From: Ctena decussata
Lineage: Eukaryota; Mollusca; Bivalvia; Lucinida; Lucinidae
Assembly: GCA_963989385.1 (NCBI GenBank)
Contig: OZ022502.1
Span: 5,424,501 to 5,488,500 of the forward strand
DNA: 64,000 nucleotides
Direction: 5' to 3'
How positions within the stretch are numbered: position 1 is the first letter of the stretch; each line of letters starts with the position of its first letter. Positions 1 through 10,651 of this stretch are shown piece after piece. A model generated the notes under the pieces. The model was not told the origin of the DNA and ran no database searches. It worked only from the letters and a program-made list of their open reading frames with translations. Made by a program: the position numbers and the translations under genes.

Positions 1-545
1 ACAAGTGATAAAGTCAGTGCATCATTTGTCTGTATGGCCCCTTTTAGGATTAAACTTCCCTGCTTAATAACAAAATGCTATTATCTGTCATTGCCATAAC
101 CATGGCTCATAGCCAAGTGTCTGCATGCTCAAAGGCAATTCTAGTTTAATTATGGCCCGCCCCTAGCCCCATTGTTTATTTCAATTTCACAGAATCAGCG
201 TTATAATCTGAAGACTACTTTTGTTAGTTTAATTGATGTCAAATATCATTTAAAACACAATGGTGATGCAAGGCAATCTAATGTATCCATCAACAACATC
301 ACTACTGAGATTCATCCTACAAAGAATTTTATGATCTACATATATCTAGTAAGAAGACTCCAGGAGTCTTATCAGAAAGTATGACTTATGGATAATTTGC
401 ATATGTTGACTTTTATAGATGACTGATTTGTCTTCAACATAAAGAGTATATATTCTAGTATGGAAGCAATCAAAACTACAGCATACCTGACAACAGCAAC
501 TTGAACTCAAACAAAATAATATGCAAAGTCATGAAACATTGATTT
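1..545. other. No gene seen
   Basis: AT-rich sequence with short ORFs only. I see no domain, RNA gene or clear repeat. It is the left flank of the motif cluster that begins near 546. Confidence 0.5.
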
Positions 546-1455
546 GTAGTGTCCGTAACCACTCTGAGGCTATGTTACAGTTTACTATTTGTTCAGGCAT
601 GACTTAAGGCATGCAGTGGGAATACCATTAGGTAGTTTAACAATTTACATTGAAAGGTAATGCTGCCATAAATGTCCACATTTACTCTCAGGAATCTGAA
701 AAAAACAGTCACTGCATATAAAACACCTCTTTAATATCAATACATACTACAATATAGTGCATAAGAATAGATAAAGCAGTCTTTGATGCTCAGAGTATTA
801 CTTTGTGATGTAATACAACTGAATCTACCAGAAAATATTTGTTTTTTGGAAGTGAAGCTTGCTAAGTCTTAAAAGCAAGGAATATGTTTATATAATCATA
901 AAGGTTACGGACACTACATAAAATTGGTTCTCAATTCAGTTTCCAAAACCTTAATCTTCCTTCAGAACTACAACTCCAACTAGAACTACCGAAATTCTCA
1001 CCATATCCTTCGGTAGAAACAGACTTGCTTGATATGTATTTTTCAAAACTCCTGTGAGTTCTTTTATATGAGGAAAATGAAACAGATTCACTAATTATTT
1101 ACCGACATTTACTCACTTAATGTGTAGTACAGGTTATGTAGCATCACAGGATTTAATCATTTTGATACAGTTCAATACCAGTCAGAGTCACTGACATGAA
1201 TGTTTTATAGCTAAAAGCCAAAACAGCTGCAATATTTCACTTTCAATGAAGGTACGCATTTTCGGGTTACGGACCCTACATGTTTTTCGTAGTGTCCGTA
1301 ACCACTTATCTTATGACGGAGAAGATGTTATAAAAAATGTAATTAAAATTGTTGTTGTTCTTAACTTTTTGAAAGCAACTACAGATGAGAAAGTTCATTT
1401 CACTGCATAAAAACACTTTAAAAGCGAAAATAAATTGCCTGGTTACGGACACTAC
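546..1455. repeat. Cluster of a 15-bp motif in both orientations
   Basis: The motif GTAGTGTCCGTAACC or its complement GGTTACGGACACTAC occurs five times: 546-560 (forward), 903-917 (reverse), 1265-1279 (reverse, one mismatch), 1289-1303 (forward) and 1441-1455 (reverse). The copies at 1265 and 1289 face each other and form a hairpin with a 9-base loop. The sequence between copies is not repeated. This resembles the sub-terminal transposase-binding repeats of non-autonomous DNA transposons, but I found no terminal repeats or target duplication. Confidence 0.7.
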
Positions 1456-2048
1456 CAGATTTTTCAGTAGGCATTTTTTTTACTTCACTGTGCTGTCGTT
1501 TCTAAGGTCGATCAGAATTGTCAGAAATCCTGACTTCTACAAACTGGACAATCTCATGGCCACTTCGTAGAAGGAAATTATGTAGAATTGATTAAGATCT
1601 TCTATGATTTTTATGAGTATAACAAGAGCCTGTGATGTGAAAACCTCAGTTGAATAACGAAGTACTACTTCCACAACTTCGGCGATATCTTGAGCAATAT
1701 TTGACAGAAAATCAAAATGTACATACCAAAATTTTTTTAAAAGAATTTTCTACATGATTTAATGCCAACATCTATTGGTTTCTTACTGCATTGTACAGAA
1801 AAATTTCATCAAAAAATAGTAATTTTTAAAGTGCAACACATAACGGTGAAAAACAGCCACTTTTATGGTGCTTCAAGAGCTGGTAAAAATTTAATAGTGA
1901 TGTCTGCAATTTCTTGTTTTGGCTACAGGTAGTACAATCACAGATGCACATTTCAGATACAAAGTTTTAAATTTGCAGCCATTTCTGGGTCTTGTGTGCT
2001 GATATAACATGCTGCAGTTGGAAAAAGCCACAATACTGTGATTCACCC
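1456..2048. other. No gene seen
   Basis: AT-rich sequence between the motif cluster and the satellite array. No ORF of note and no recognised repeat. Confidence 0.5.
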
Positions 2049-4084
2049 GACTAGTTAAACTCGGGCGGCGATAAACATGATTTCCATGCATGACATGGGT
2101 CTGCTTACCTGCTAGTCACACCAGGATTTGATGATACATGTAAAAAAATTCAAACTAATTTGTCGATTTTTTCCTTGCTAGTTGAAGCCTGGTTGCTTTA
2201 GAACATTATTTCGACAAATTTTTTCATTCTGCTGTTCTGCTAACAGAATGAGCAGAATGGACAGAACGAAAAAATCTAAGTTTATTTTTACTAGATAAGC
2301 TCGGACGGCGATAACCATGGTTTCCATGCATGACATGAGTCTGCCCACCTGCTGGTCACACCAGGATTTGATGATAAATGATTATTGTCGTCAACAAATT
2401 TGTCAATGTTATTGCTAGTTAAAGCCTGACCAGGAGGAAAATGTTTTCCATGCATGGCTTGAGTGTGCCCTCCTGCTGGTTGCCTTAGAACATAATTCCG
2501 ATAAACTTTTTCATTCTGCTGCTCTGCTATCAGAATGAGCACAATGGGCAGGATGAAAAAGTCCAAGTTTATTTTTTACTAGATAAACTCGGACGGCGAT
2601 AACCATGATTTCAGTGCATGACAAGACTCTGCCCACCTGTTGGTCACACCAGGATTTCATGGTATTTTTTTTCACCAACAAATTTGTCGATTTTTTCTTT
2701 GCTAGTTGAAGCCTGACCAGGAGGGAAAATGTTTTCCATGCATGGCTTGAATGTGCCCTCCTGCTGGTTGCCTTAGAACATAATTTCGACAAAGTTTTTC
2801 ATTCTACTGTTCTGCTAGCAGAATGAGCAGCATGGGCAGAATGAAAAAGTCCAAGTTTATTTTTTACTAGATAAACTCGGATGGCAATAAAAATGATTTC
2901 CACGCATGACATGAGTCTGCCCACCTTCTGGTAATACCAGAATATGATAATAAATGATTATTTTCTTCAAAAAAAAATTGTCTATAATTTTTCTTCCTGA
3001 CCAGGAGGGAAATGTTTTCCATGCATGGCTGAGCGTGCACTCCTGCTGGTTGCCTTAGAACATAATGCCGACAAAATTTTTCATTCTGCTGTTCTGATAG
3101 CAGAATGAGCAGAATGGGCAGGACAAAGCATTCGAAGATTATTTTCTACTAGATAAACTCGGACGGCGATAAACATAATTTCCATGCATGACCTGATCGG
3201 CCTGCTGATAACGCCAGAATATGATGATAAATGATTATTTTCTTCAACAAATTTGTCAATTGTTTCCTCGCTAGTTGAAGCTTGACCAGGAGGGAAATGA
3301 TTTCCATGCATGGCTTGAGTGTGCCCTCCTACTGGTTGGCTTAGAACATAATTTCGACAAACATTTTTCATTCTGCTGTTCTGCTAGCAGAATGAGCAAA
3401 ACGCGCAGAGCAAAGAATTCCAAGTTTATCTTTTACTAGTTAAACTCGGCGGCGATAAACATGATTTCCATGCATGACATGGGTCTGCCTTCCTGCTTGT
3501 CACACCAGGATTTGATGATAAATATTTTTTCTCCAACAAATTTGTCGATTTGTTCCTTGCTAGTTGAAGCCTAACAAAGATGGAAATGTTTTCCATGCAT
3601 GGCTTGGGTTGCCCTCATGCTGGTTGCGTTAGAACATAATTCTGACAAACTTTGTCGTTCTGCTGTTCAGCTAGCAGATTGATCAGAATGAGCAGAACGA
3701 AAAATTGCAAGTTTATTTTTTACTAAATAAACTCGGCCGGCGATCAACATGATTTCCATGCATGATCTGAGTCTGCCCACCTGCTGGTAACACCAGAATA
3801 TGATGATAAATGATTATTTTCTTCAACAATTATTTCCTTCAATTATTTTCTTTGTCGATTTTCTTCAATTATTTTCTTTGTCGATTTTTTCCTTGCTAGT
3901 TGAAGCCTCACCAGGAGGATATGTTTTCCATGCATGGCTTGAGTGTACCCTCCTGCCTCCTGCTAGTTGCCTTAGTACATTATTCTTATAAACTTTTTCA
4001 TTCTGCTGTTCTTCTAGCAGAATGAGCATAATGGGCAGAACGAAAAATTCCAAGTTTATCTTTTACTAGATGAACTCGGGCGGC
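2049..4084. repeat. ~285-bp satellite array, about seven units
   Basis: Units restart at a phrase like ACTAGATAAACTCGGACGGC near 2049, 2290, 2577, 2866, 3148, 3432, 3721 and 4064. Spacings are 241, 287, 289, 282, 284, 289 and 343 bases. Each unit holds two TTTCCATGCATG phrases, a CACACCAGGATTTGATGATAAA stretch (degenerate in some units) and an imperfect palindrome built on CTGTTCTGCTAGCAGAATGAGCAG. Short ORFs over the array on both strands are repeat translations and vary between units, so it is not coding. Confidence 0.9.
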
Positions 4085-4215
4085 GATCTGCTATTCTGCT
4101 ATTTTGCTAACTTTACGAATTCGTTCTGCTATTCTGCTAACTTTAAAATTTCTTTCTGCTGTTCTACTATTCTGCTAACTTTACCATTTTGTTCTGCTAT
4201 TCTGCTAACTTTAAC
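4085..4215. repeat. Short minisatellite built on TTCTGCTATTCTGCTAACTTT
   Basis: Three to four imperfect units of about 40 bases follow the 285-bp array directly. They seem to derive from the TTCTGCT arm of the palindrome in the larger unit, suggesting local re-amplification at the array edge. Confidence 0.75.
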
Positions 4216-5284
4216 GAGTTCGAGAAGTCCATCGAAAAAAGATCTTAATATTTGTAAAATTTATTCGCGCTCGACTAAAATGCCATTACTTATTTATGTC
4301 ACGCGTTATGCGAAATGGTATTACCTTTTTCTTGGTGCTTTCGTCTTTTTAATATCACAACGTCTGTGCTACGCTATAGATACTTTAATATGTTTTATTT
4401 GGAATTAGGCTAGAGTTTATAGCGTTTAAAGTCTCCATAGTCCTATCCGTGGTAAAATCGTCAAAATACAAATCATTATGAAACCTGTACAGCCTTCAGA
4501 ATGAATAATAATATGTCGGTTGAAGTGCTTTTTTGTATCATATAACTAGCAAAAAAGAGGGAACAAGGTATTATGGAAAAATGATGTCTCTCCATAAAAA
4601 ATACGGTTTTTGTCTCTGGTTGCCCGTTAAGCTAAGAAATAATGCAACCGCGGCAAAATTAATGGAATCCTTGCTTAAATATTTTTGTACATTGTATTTT
4701 TATCAACTTTTATATGCCTGTACATTGTATATTTATCTCCTGTACCTTGTGTTTGTACCATGAAATAAAGCTTGTAAAATCGAAGGTAGGTCATTTTAGT
4801 TGGCAACTAAAATGACCTAGTTATTTTTTTCAAATCTATTTTATGGTAAATTCAATGACATTTTGATTTTTCTAAGTTGGCCGATCACAACAATGATCAA
4901 TGGCGAAACTGTTCTGACAAGTTTCCAGCGATACTTCACGATAAAATATTTCATGCTGATAGAGCAACGGGATTTTTAAGTTACTTACTATATTTCCATG
5001 ATGAAAAAAATACATATCTCCTAAAGGTCCAACATGTGCAATTGTCTTGGTTGTACTTTCTTATAAATAGTGTATTTATTCCTAGCGCCTGTGATTTATT
5101 AATTTCGGAAGTGCATATGAAAAACAAATCTACCAGATGGGACCCAACACTGCGCCGTGTGCGTCTCAATGTTTACGTGCCAGACGGTACGTACAACAAT
5201 AAAGAAATCGTGACATTCCAGAGTCAACAATTATCAATAAGCACTCACGTTTTTGTTATTTTTATGAATGGAGCTACAGGGTAA
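4216..5284 (+). other. Unassigned stretch with a weak ORF and an AATAAA 3'-end-like segment
   Basis: At 4690-4770 T-rich GTACATTGTAT-like sequence ends in ATGAAATAAAGCTTG, which looks like the 3' end of a retroelement or transcript. From about 4877 to 5284 there is a plus-strand ORF of roughly 135 codons. Its later part (RWDPTLRRVRLNVYVPDGT) looks more protein-like than neighbouring ORFs, but I recognise no domain, no good start context and no splice structure. It could be a decayed gene or mobile-element piece, or chance. Confidence 0.2.
4787..4819. repeat. Near-perfect 33-bp palindrome
   Basis: TAGGTCATTTTAGTTG (4787-4802) is followed by one G and then its exact reverse complement (4804-4819). 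It lies just after the AATAAA-containing segment. Confidence 0.9.
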
Positions 5285-5880
5285 AAATTTGGGGCTTAAA
5301 ATATACGGAACCCCTGAAGGGAATTTCCTTTCCGATATTTATCAGAAAAGAAATTGAAACAAGAAAATTAGAATGGAAATTAAAACAACAAATATCTCGT
5401 TTAAACGACTTATTATATAGTTTAAACGATATATTATGTTGTTTGAACGATATAAAATAGAATAGAAATTTAAACAAGAAAACCAGAGTGGAAATTATAT
5501 CAAGAAAAACAGAAAAGAAATTGAAACAAAAATATATAGTTTAAACGACTTATTATCTTCTTTCCTTTCCGATATCTATAAGAATAGAAATTGAAACAAT
5601 AAAAACAGAATGTAAATTAAAACAAAAGTTAGAAAAGAAATCAAAACAAGAAAACCAGAAAGGAATTTAAAACAAGCAATAGGAATGGACATTAATACAA
5701 AAAGTTTGAAACGAAAATGAAACAAGTTTAACAGAAAAAGAAAATAGAACAAGACAATAGAATAGAAGTTAAAACAACACACACGATCACGTGTGAATTC
5801 AGATAACGAGGGACAACGTGAAGGCACTAAAACTTCTTCTGAGTATTCTACGAGTCGTATATACCAATAAACTTGAAGCA
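5285..5880. repeat. A-rich degenerate minisatellite with TTTAAACGA motifs
   Basis: Roughly 25-30 base units of the type GAAATTGAAACAAGAAAACCAGAAT recur from about 5345 to 5780. TTTAAACGACTTATTAT-like phrases occur near 5400, 5420 and 5540. TTTCCTTTCCGATAT occurs near 5325 and again near 5563. Purine/AT-rich and non-coding. Confidence 0.7.
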
Positions 5881-6198
5881 ATTGCTAGAAGTATAAGGGT
5901 ATAATTCACTGTAGAGGCAAGTGACTTTGTTTAGGACGAAGTTGAGCTTTAGAAATCTTCACTCTGTTATTTCTGAAAAAGCACAATGCTCTTCTGCTAC
6001 CAAAAAGAAGCAATACGATCTCATTGTACTTAACTAACATAAAAGAAAACTATTCCTGCAAAACACATAAAGTTAAAGATTTGAAACCCTCAAGGAAAAG
6101 TCCTGTTTAAAACTTTAAAACTTCAACCTGTCGGTATAAACGCATATGCTTTATAGAGCATCTAGAATGGTTACACTGCTATTCATGTCTTCTGTACT
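5881..6198. other. No gene seen
   Basis: Unstructured AT-rich sequence without a supportable ORF or repeat. Confidence 0.5.
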
Positions 6199-7017
6199 GT
6201 CCCGTAAAATACACGGTCTTAAAATGTGACAGTGAATTGTTTGTGTTTAGATACAAATATTAACATAAATGGCTAAATGCGTATTGTAACATGGACAAGT
6301 TCTATGTTTAACCACAGAGAAGTGTTTGCGTTACAATTTGCCGACCTGTTCTTTTTTTTATATCAGCAGTACTGCTTTGCATCTCAAGTTCTTTTTCTCA
6401 GTTCTTAAATAGAATAAACTTGAAATCTCAATAAGTGTAATATGAGACTTTCCGACAAGAATGTTTTAAGATACATGCATCTAAAAGTCAAACATCTTTG
6501 ACTTGTGTATACTATTTTGTTATATGATAAAATATTACCATTTCATTAAAGAACTGCTTTTAAATGTAACTGTATTTTACGGGACACATTTCTGTATTAT
6601 ACGGGACTGCTCGAACGTCGATTTATTGCCTAAGAATAGACCGAAGTGTGCACTAGTGTTTCATTTTAATTGCCCATTACAATCAGTGGAAAATACTTAG
6701 CGCATATAAACAGTCTTTCAGTCTTTTGCAGCTTCCGATTGGCCGTTCATGTGTACATTTTTAAATGAATAAGACAATGTGCTCTTTTTAAGAGTGTATC
6801 AACTTCTTGCTGGGTCCATTCCTGTACTACTCAGAATTACTGTCACGTATAATACGTCCCGTAAAATAATTTTATGTAACGTGAAACTTAGTTTCTACGA
6901 AGCATATTCGTGAAGGGTTACGATAGTTGTCCATTGACCAGTAGGGGTTGTCTCCCTTCCACGGCAGGCAATGGTTTCTTTCTTGTTTATATACTGGGTT
7001 GGACTCGTAAAATACAC
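6199..7017. repeat. Cluster of the motif GTCCCGTAAAATACA in both orientations
   Basis: Copies or close variants lie at 6199-6214 (forward), 6571-6585 (reverse), 6593-6607 (reverse, one change), 6856-6868 (forward) and 7002-7017 (forward, degenerate). The organisation matches the cluster at 546-1455: a ~15-bp motif scattered in both orientations over ~0.8 kb with unrelated spacers. The reverse form contains TTTTACGGGACAC, and the first cluster's motif contains GGTTACGGACAC. Confidence 0.65.
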
Positions 7018-7279
7018 TTGAAAAATTACGTTTTATCAGGATACTAAGGGCGCGTCAAAACAAAATTTGAATTTAATAGACAGTAAAAAAATATTTATGG
7101 CCTGTCAGGGTGACTGATTATGACCTCCTTGGTGAAAAAACAAACACTGTTAGCCTCATCCGAAACTTTTGAATGCATTGTTGATGCTTGGACTTGAAGA
7201 ATACACAGAAATCAGTGACAAGAAACGGTAGTGAGTTAAACAGAGCATTGTGTTCCAAAGTATACCCATTAATCACTAG

Positions 7280-7857
7280 CAGGTAGCTAATGAACTGGGG
7301 CTAGCAAACTAAGAGATACTTTCTACCAGAGCAAGGGATCTGATTGGTTAAGATTTAACTGCGATGCCTCTGTAATAAGATAAACAGACCTGGGAAGAAA
7401 CCAACGGTCAAATTGCCTTTTGCAGAAAAGTGGCCTTCCGATAAAGAATTTGCATGCATACAAAGGGGAAAGTTGTAAACTTGAAGAAGCGTGTGTATGG
7501 CATTTGAAGTTTGCTGATCTTATTCCAAAGTATATAAGCCCAACCCTGTAACCCTAATGCATCACCCAAGGTTGACATATAGAGTTAGATATACAACGAG
7601 ACTGATCGAGTTTTATCTTCCATAAAATGAAATGCCAGACTGCCTTTTCTCAGGACAGGTTCTTAATTGTTTAGTTTAGGGGCAGTATAAACCCATTAAG
7701 GTGCCAATTTAGCATTCTTGACATAAATAATGGTTTCAGCATTGGAAATTCACAGATACTAATCGCCAATGATATAGCAGAAAATAGCCTCTTCTGGTAG
7801 AAGCATTTCCCTATAGGCCAAAATGCAAATTGCTAGCCCCTGTTTATTAGCTACCTG
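7280..7857. mobile_element. MITE with hAT-like ends
   Basis: The left end (7280 onward) begins CAGGTAGCTAATGAACTGGGG and continues GCTAGCAA. The right end (to 7857) is its reverse complement with two substitutions over about 28 bases; weaker similarity continues inward (TTCTACCAG). TCACTAG flanks both sides exactly (7273-7279 and 7858-7864). The terminal CAGG and a 7-8 bp duplication fit the hAT superfamily, whose usual duplication is 8 bp. The 578-bp element has no ORF, so it is non-autonomous. Confidence 0.8.
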
Positions 7858-7864
7858 TCACTAG

Positions 7865-8195
7865 TCGAATATAAACGTATTCCAACCTAATTTAGTGTGA
7901 CAGACGCGCGTTTCTGTATTTAACTTCTTCAGTGTCGCTAATCCCCAAAATCCCCAAAAGTTTGATAGAAAAGATATGATGGCAGGTCTCGGCAGGCAAC
8001 GAGCATCCCTCTCCGAGCCACACTTACTGTCGCATTCCGCGGGACACATTAGCTGCAGACATCAGGTAAGAGATGCCTACGTATTAATCCGCGGGCGCAG
8101 GCGTCCCCCACCGAGCCACATCAACCGTTGCGTCTCCAGAAAGGCGACAGACAAGGGCATCAGGAAAAAGATGTCCGAAAGGACTCGATAAAAGC
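7865..8195 (+). repeat. Dispersed repeat J, copy 1
   Basis: About 330 bases resembling 30636-30955. Shared phrases include TTTCTGTATTTA, GGCAGG(C/A)AACG, CTACGTATTAA against GTACGTATTAA, and GACAGACAAG(G/A)GCATCAGGAA. Reading frames are not conserved between the copies, so the ORF here is not a gene. The family is unidentified. Confidence 0.6.
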
Positions 8196-8304
8196 AACCT
8201 TTCCAAGTCAAGACTATTTGCTTTAGCCGAAAGTCTTCAAAAGAAATGAAAGTAAATATTGATATCTTTAATTATGACATGCAAAATAGGTGGGTCCTTC
8301 AGTA

Positions 8305-9062
8305 TCAGGTATGACCATGTGAGTATTTCCGTGTATTTGAATCAATATTATAACTGGAAAGTGTAAGGCCTAAGTGTTTATGAATTTTGGTATCAGAGAT
8401 AACTGTATTATTCATAGTCAACGGTCGATGCATAGCTGGTTCGGTTTTCCTGGATATAATCATCGAAAATGTTTTAACTGCATGAAAACTGACCAGCCAT
8501 GCATCTGCCCAATTGCCTTTGGTAATGAAGTCAGTGTTGAGAATGGCAGCCGATGATATAGGGGAGCCAACGACAATGTATAAGCTGGTATCGTCAGCAA
8601 ATAGACGAATAGAGGCACAAATGTTTCTGAAAATGTCAGTTATATATATAAGAAACAGCAGCGGCCCAAAAATAGAGCCTTTTGGGACACCTGCATCGAC
8701 AGAAGCCAAATCAGATGCCTGGCCACCAACCACTACACGTTGTTTACGGCCGCTCAGGTAACTGGAAAACTAATGAAGAACCTCATAAGAACAGCCAATT
8801 CCGGATAATTTGTGGAGCAAACCCCTGTGCCAGACCCTGTCGAAGGCTTTACTGATATCGCAAAAAACTGCTCGAACTTCTTTACCATGATCTACGGTCT
8901 CGCAAAAAGTATGGTAAGTAAGTAGTAGTTGGTATGTGGTTGAGTCCCCTTGGACAAAGCCGGACTGCAAAGGAGTTAAGATATGATTTGCAGTGACATA
9001 ATTATATAGACGTTTGTGAACGCATCGTTCCATTACTTTTCCTATCTGATTCAGATCGGTCT
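8305..9062 (-). pseudogene. LINE reverse transcriptase domain, broken
   Basis: The first part (9062-8773) reads NQIGKVMERCVHKRLYNYV, then LTPLQSGFVQGDST and CDISKAFDRVWHRGLLHKL, the fingers and palm motifs with the first catalytic Asp. After an in-frame TAG (probably once TGG, since FSSYLSGRKQRVV follows in the same frame) comes GVPKGSIFGPLLFLIYI, then LFADDTSLY with the catalytic Asp pair, and finally the HKHLGLTLS turn. The frame ends at 8305. Function in life would be target-primed reverse transcription. The stop and the lost 3' part make this copy inactive. Confidence 0.9.
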
Positions 9063-9601
9063 ATAAGTTCGATGGCAGTGACCTGTCGTCTTTTTTGTAG
9101 TTTGGTGATACGTTACCAAATTTCCAAGAACTGGAAAATGACTTGCCTCAAGTGAACGGTTAAAGAGGATGCAATAGGGTCTTGCCAAAATATCGGCTCC
9201 TTATTTCAAGAGACGAGGATTAATTAGGTCTGGGCCACATGATTTCGACACATTTAAGTTCTTAAGTATGTCCTTTAACGTCTTGGTTGGAGATTCCAAT
9301 GTACTGGAAAGAATATTGGGAACGTTCCTTGCGGTAAGGGCCGATTGTCATCCTCAACAGATGTTTGCGAGGTAAAATATGCATTTAACATTTTAGCTTT
9401 TTGGAGGTTATCTTCGGTAAATTCATTGTTCATTGATAGAGTAGGTATATTGGTCGAGGATTTCCCTAATTTTAATACATGTTTAGTAGTTTTCCAAAAT
9501 AGTTTTGAATTGTTGTGTTAGAGGAGAGCAATTGGTCAAGGTTATCAAAATATTCTTTTTCGGACTTTCGAATTTCAGATACGGTTTTGTTTCGAATGAC
9601 T
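9063..9601 (-). pseudogene. Degraded linker between endonuclease and RT of the LINE
   Basis: No single frame is open. In pieces I can read WERYKVIRNKTVSEIRKSEK followed by EYFDNLDQLL, typical of the basic helical linker that precedes the RT in this LINE group. The rest contains several frameshifts. No separate gene is present. Confidence 0.65.
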
Positions 9602-10048
9602 TTATACCTTTCCCAGAATAAAATATTCGTTTGAATTTCTAAAAATGCGTCTGCGTTTTCTGATGAGTGTTTTAATGTGACACTTAATCCATGGGTGTTC
9701 CGCTGGTCTGATGGTGACGATTTTATTTATGATTGACTGTTCAGCTGCGAAAAACAAGGAATCGGTGACTTGTTGCACATTTGTGTCGATATCGGGGTTC
9801 GATTCCAGCTTGGCCTCCAAATGTTGTTCATTCAGGATTTCCCTAAATCTATCAAAGTCAGCCGACTTATAATTCCAAATTCGTCGCTTAAATGTCTTAA
9901 TCGCGGGCCGTAGAAATTTTAAGAGAACGATGACTGGGCAGTGGTATCGTGTTTGGTCTGGTATGAATGGATCTAACACTCCACTAGCTAGGACATGTGC
10001 GGTATTTCTTACAATGATGAGGTCTATTAGTGATGAAGACTGTTCAGT
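9602..10048 (-). pseudogene. End of LINE endonuclease domain and start of linker
   Basis: Reads SSSLIDLIIVRN, then DPFIPDQTRYHCPV and a linker with RRIWNYKSADFDRFREIL, VTIRPAEHPW and RKRRRIF. The RYHCP segment corresponds to the (S)DHCP motif whose His belongs to the apurinic-like endonuclease active site; here Tyr stands where Asp is usual, which is common in this LINE group. It is out of frame with the preceding endonuclease segment (break near 10060). Confidence 0.8.
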
Positions 10049-10058
10049 GAAATGTGTT

Positions 10059-10503
10059 TTATAAATTTATCAATTGATGTATGTTATATTCCTGCACTAG
10101 TTCAGTTACTTTTTTTCTATTATTAGGAGACAAATTGAAGTTAAAATCGCCTAAGATATAAATATCAATTATGTTTGTATTATATTCTCTATCTATGCTT
10201 TCACTGATCAGGTCAAAATAAGCGGCATTGCTGTTAGGCGGTCCGTAAAATCCACCAATAAGTACCTTCTTTGATTTTACTTGGATTTGAAACCAAACGG
10301 CCTCTACACCTCGCAACTCTAGGTCTGCTCGGCGTTTGCACAAAAATAAATATCTAACGTAGACAGCAACCCCTCCCCCTGGGCGATCGCACCTGTCTGT
10401 TCTGAAAGGAGGTAGACAATTTTCATTATTCAAACTATCGTTCTTAACTTCAGGTTTCAGCCAACTTTCAGAAAAGACGAGTACGTCGTATGCTTCTGCT
10501 TCA
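10059..10503 (-). pseudogene. LINE endonuclease (EEP) domain, central part
   Basis: An apurinic-like endonuclease that nicks target DNA to prime reverse transcription. Visible motifs in order are VLVFSESWL (metal-binding Glu region), DRPGGGVAVYV, VLIGGFYGPP and YILGDFNFNL (the GDFN catalytic segment). The first 11 bases of this segment (10504-10514) were duplicated when the SINE inserted, and the domain's N-terminus (LHLNIQSILPKLDLI) continues on the other side at 10660 and above. A frameshift after QLINL near 10060 ends the frame. Confidence 0.88.
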
Positions 10504-10514
10504 CACTTAATGAG

Positions 10515-10649
10515 GTACCAATCCAGGGGTCGCAAGATCGATCCCCCGCTTCTCCGGTCTTTCGAATGAGATTTTAAATCAAGGTCCCGTCTCCATATGA
10601 CCTCGTTGTTGGTGGGACGTTAAACCCGAGTTCACTCACTCACTTAATT
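10515..10649 (+). mobile_element. tRNA-derived SINE inserted in the LINE
   Basis: A GATCGATCC box-B-like sequence (10540s), a body ending in GTTGGTGGGACGTTAAACC and a (CACT)n tail are visible. The element is flanked by CACTTAATGAG (10504-10514) and CACTTAATTAG (10650-10660), an 11-base duplication with one mismatch. The LINE reading frame resumes on the other side at exactly this point, so the SINE inserted after the LINE. The tRNA-like head is 5' truncated. Confidence 0.82.
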
Positions 10650-10651
10650 CA

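Noticed and set aside
2291..4053. Several minus-strand ORFs of 60-96 codons with similar wording
   Set aside because: They are translations of the 285-bp satellite; frames shift between units and contain no constant protein.
7976..8191. Arg-rich 71-codon ORF
   Set aside because: It lies on dispersed repeat J. The second copy at 30636-30955 does not keep the frame.
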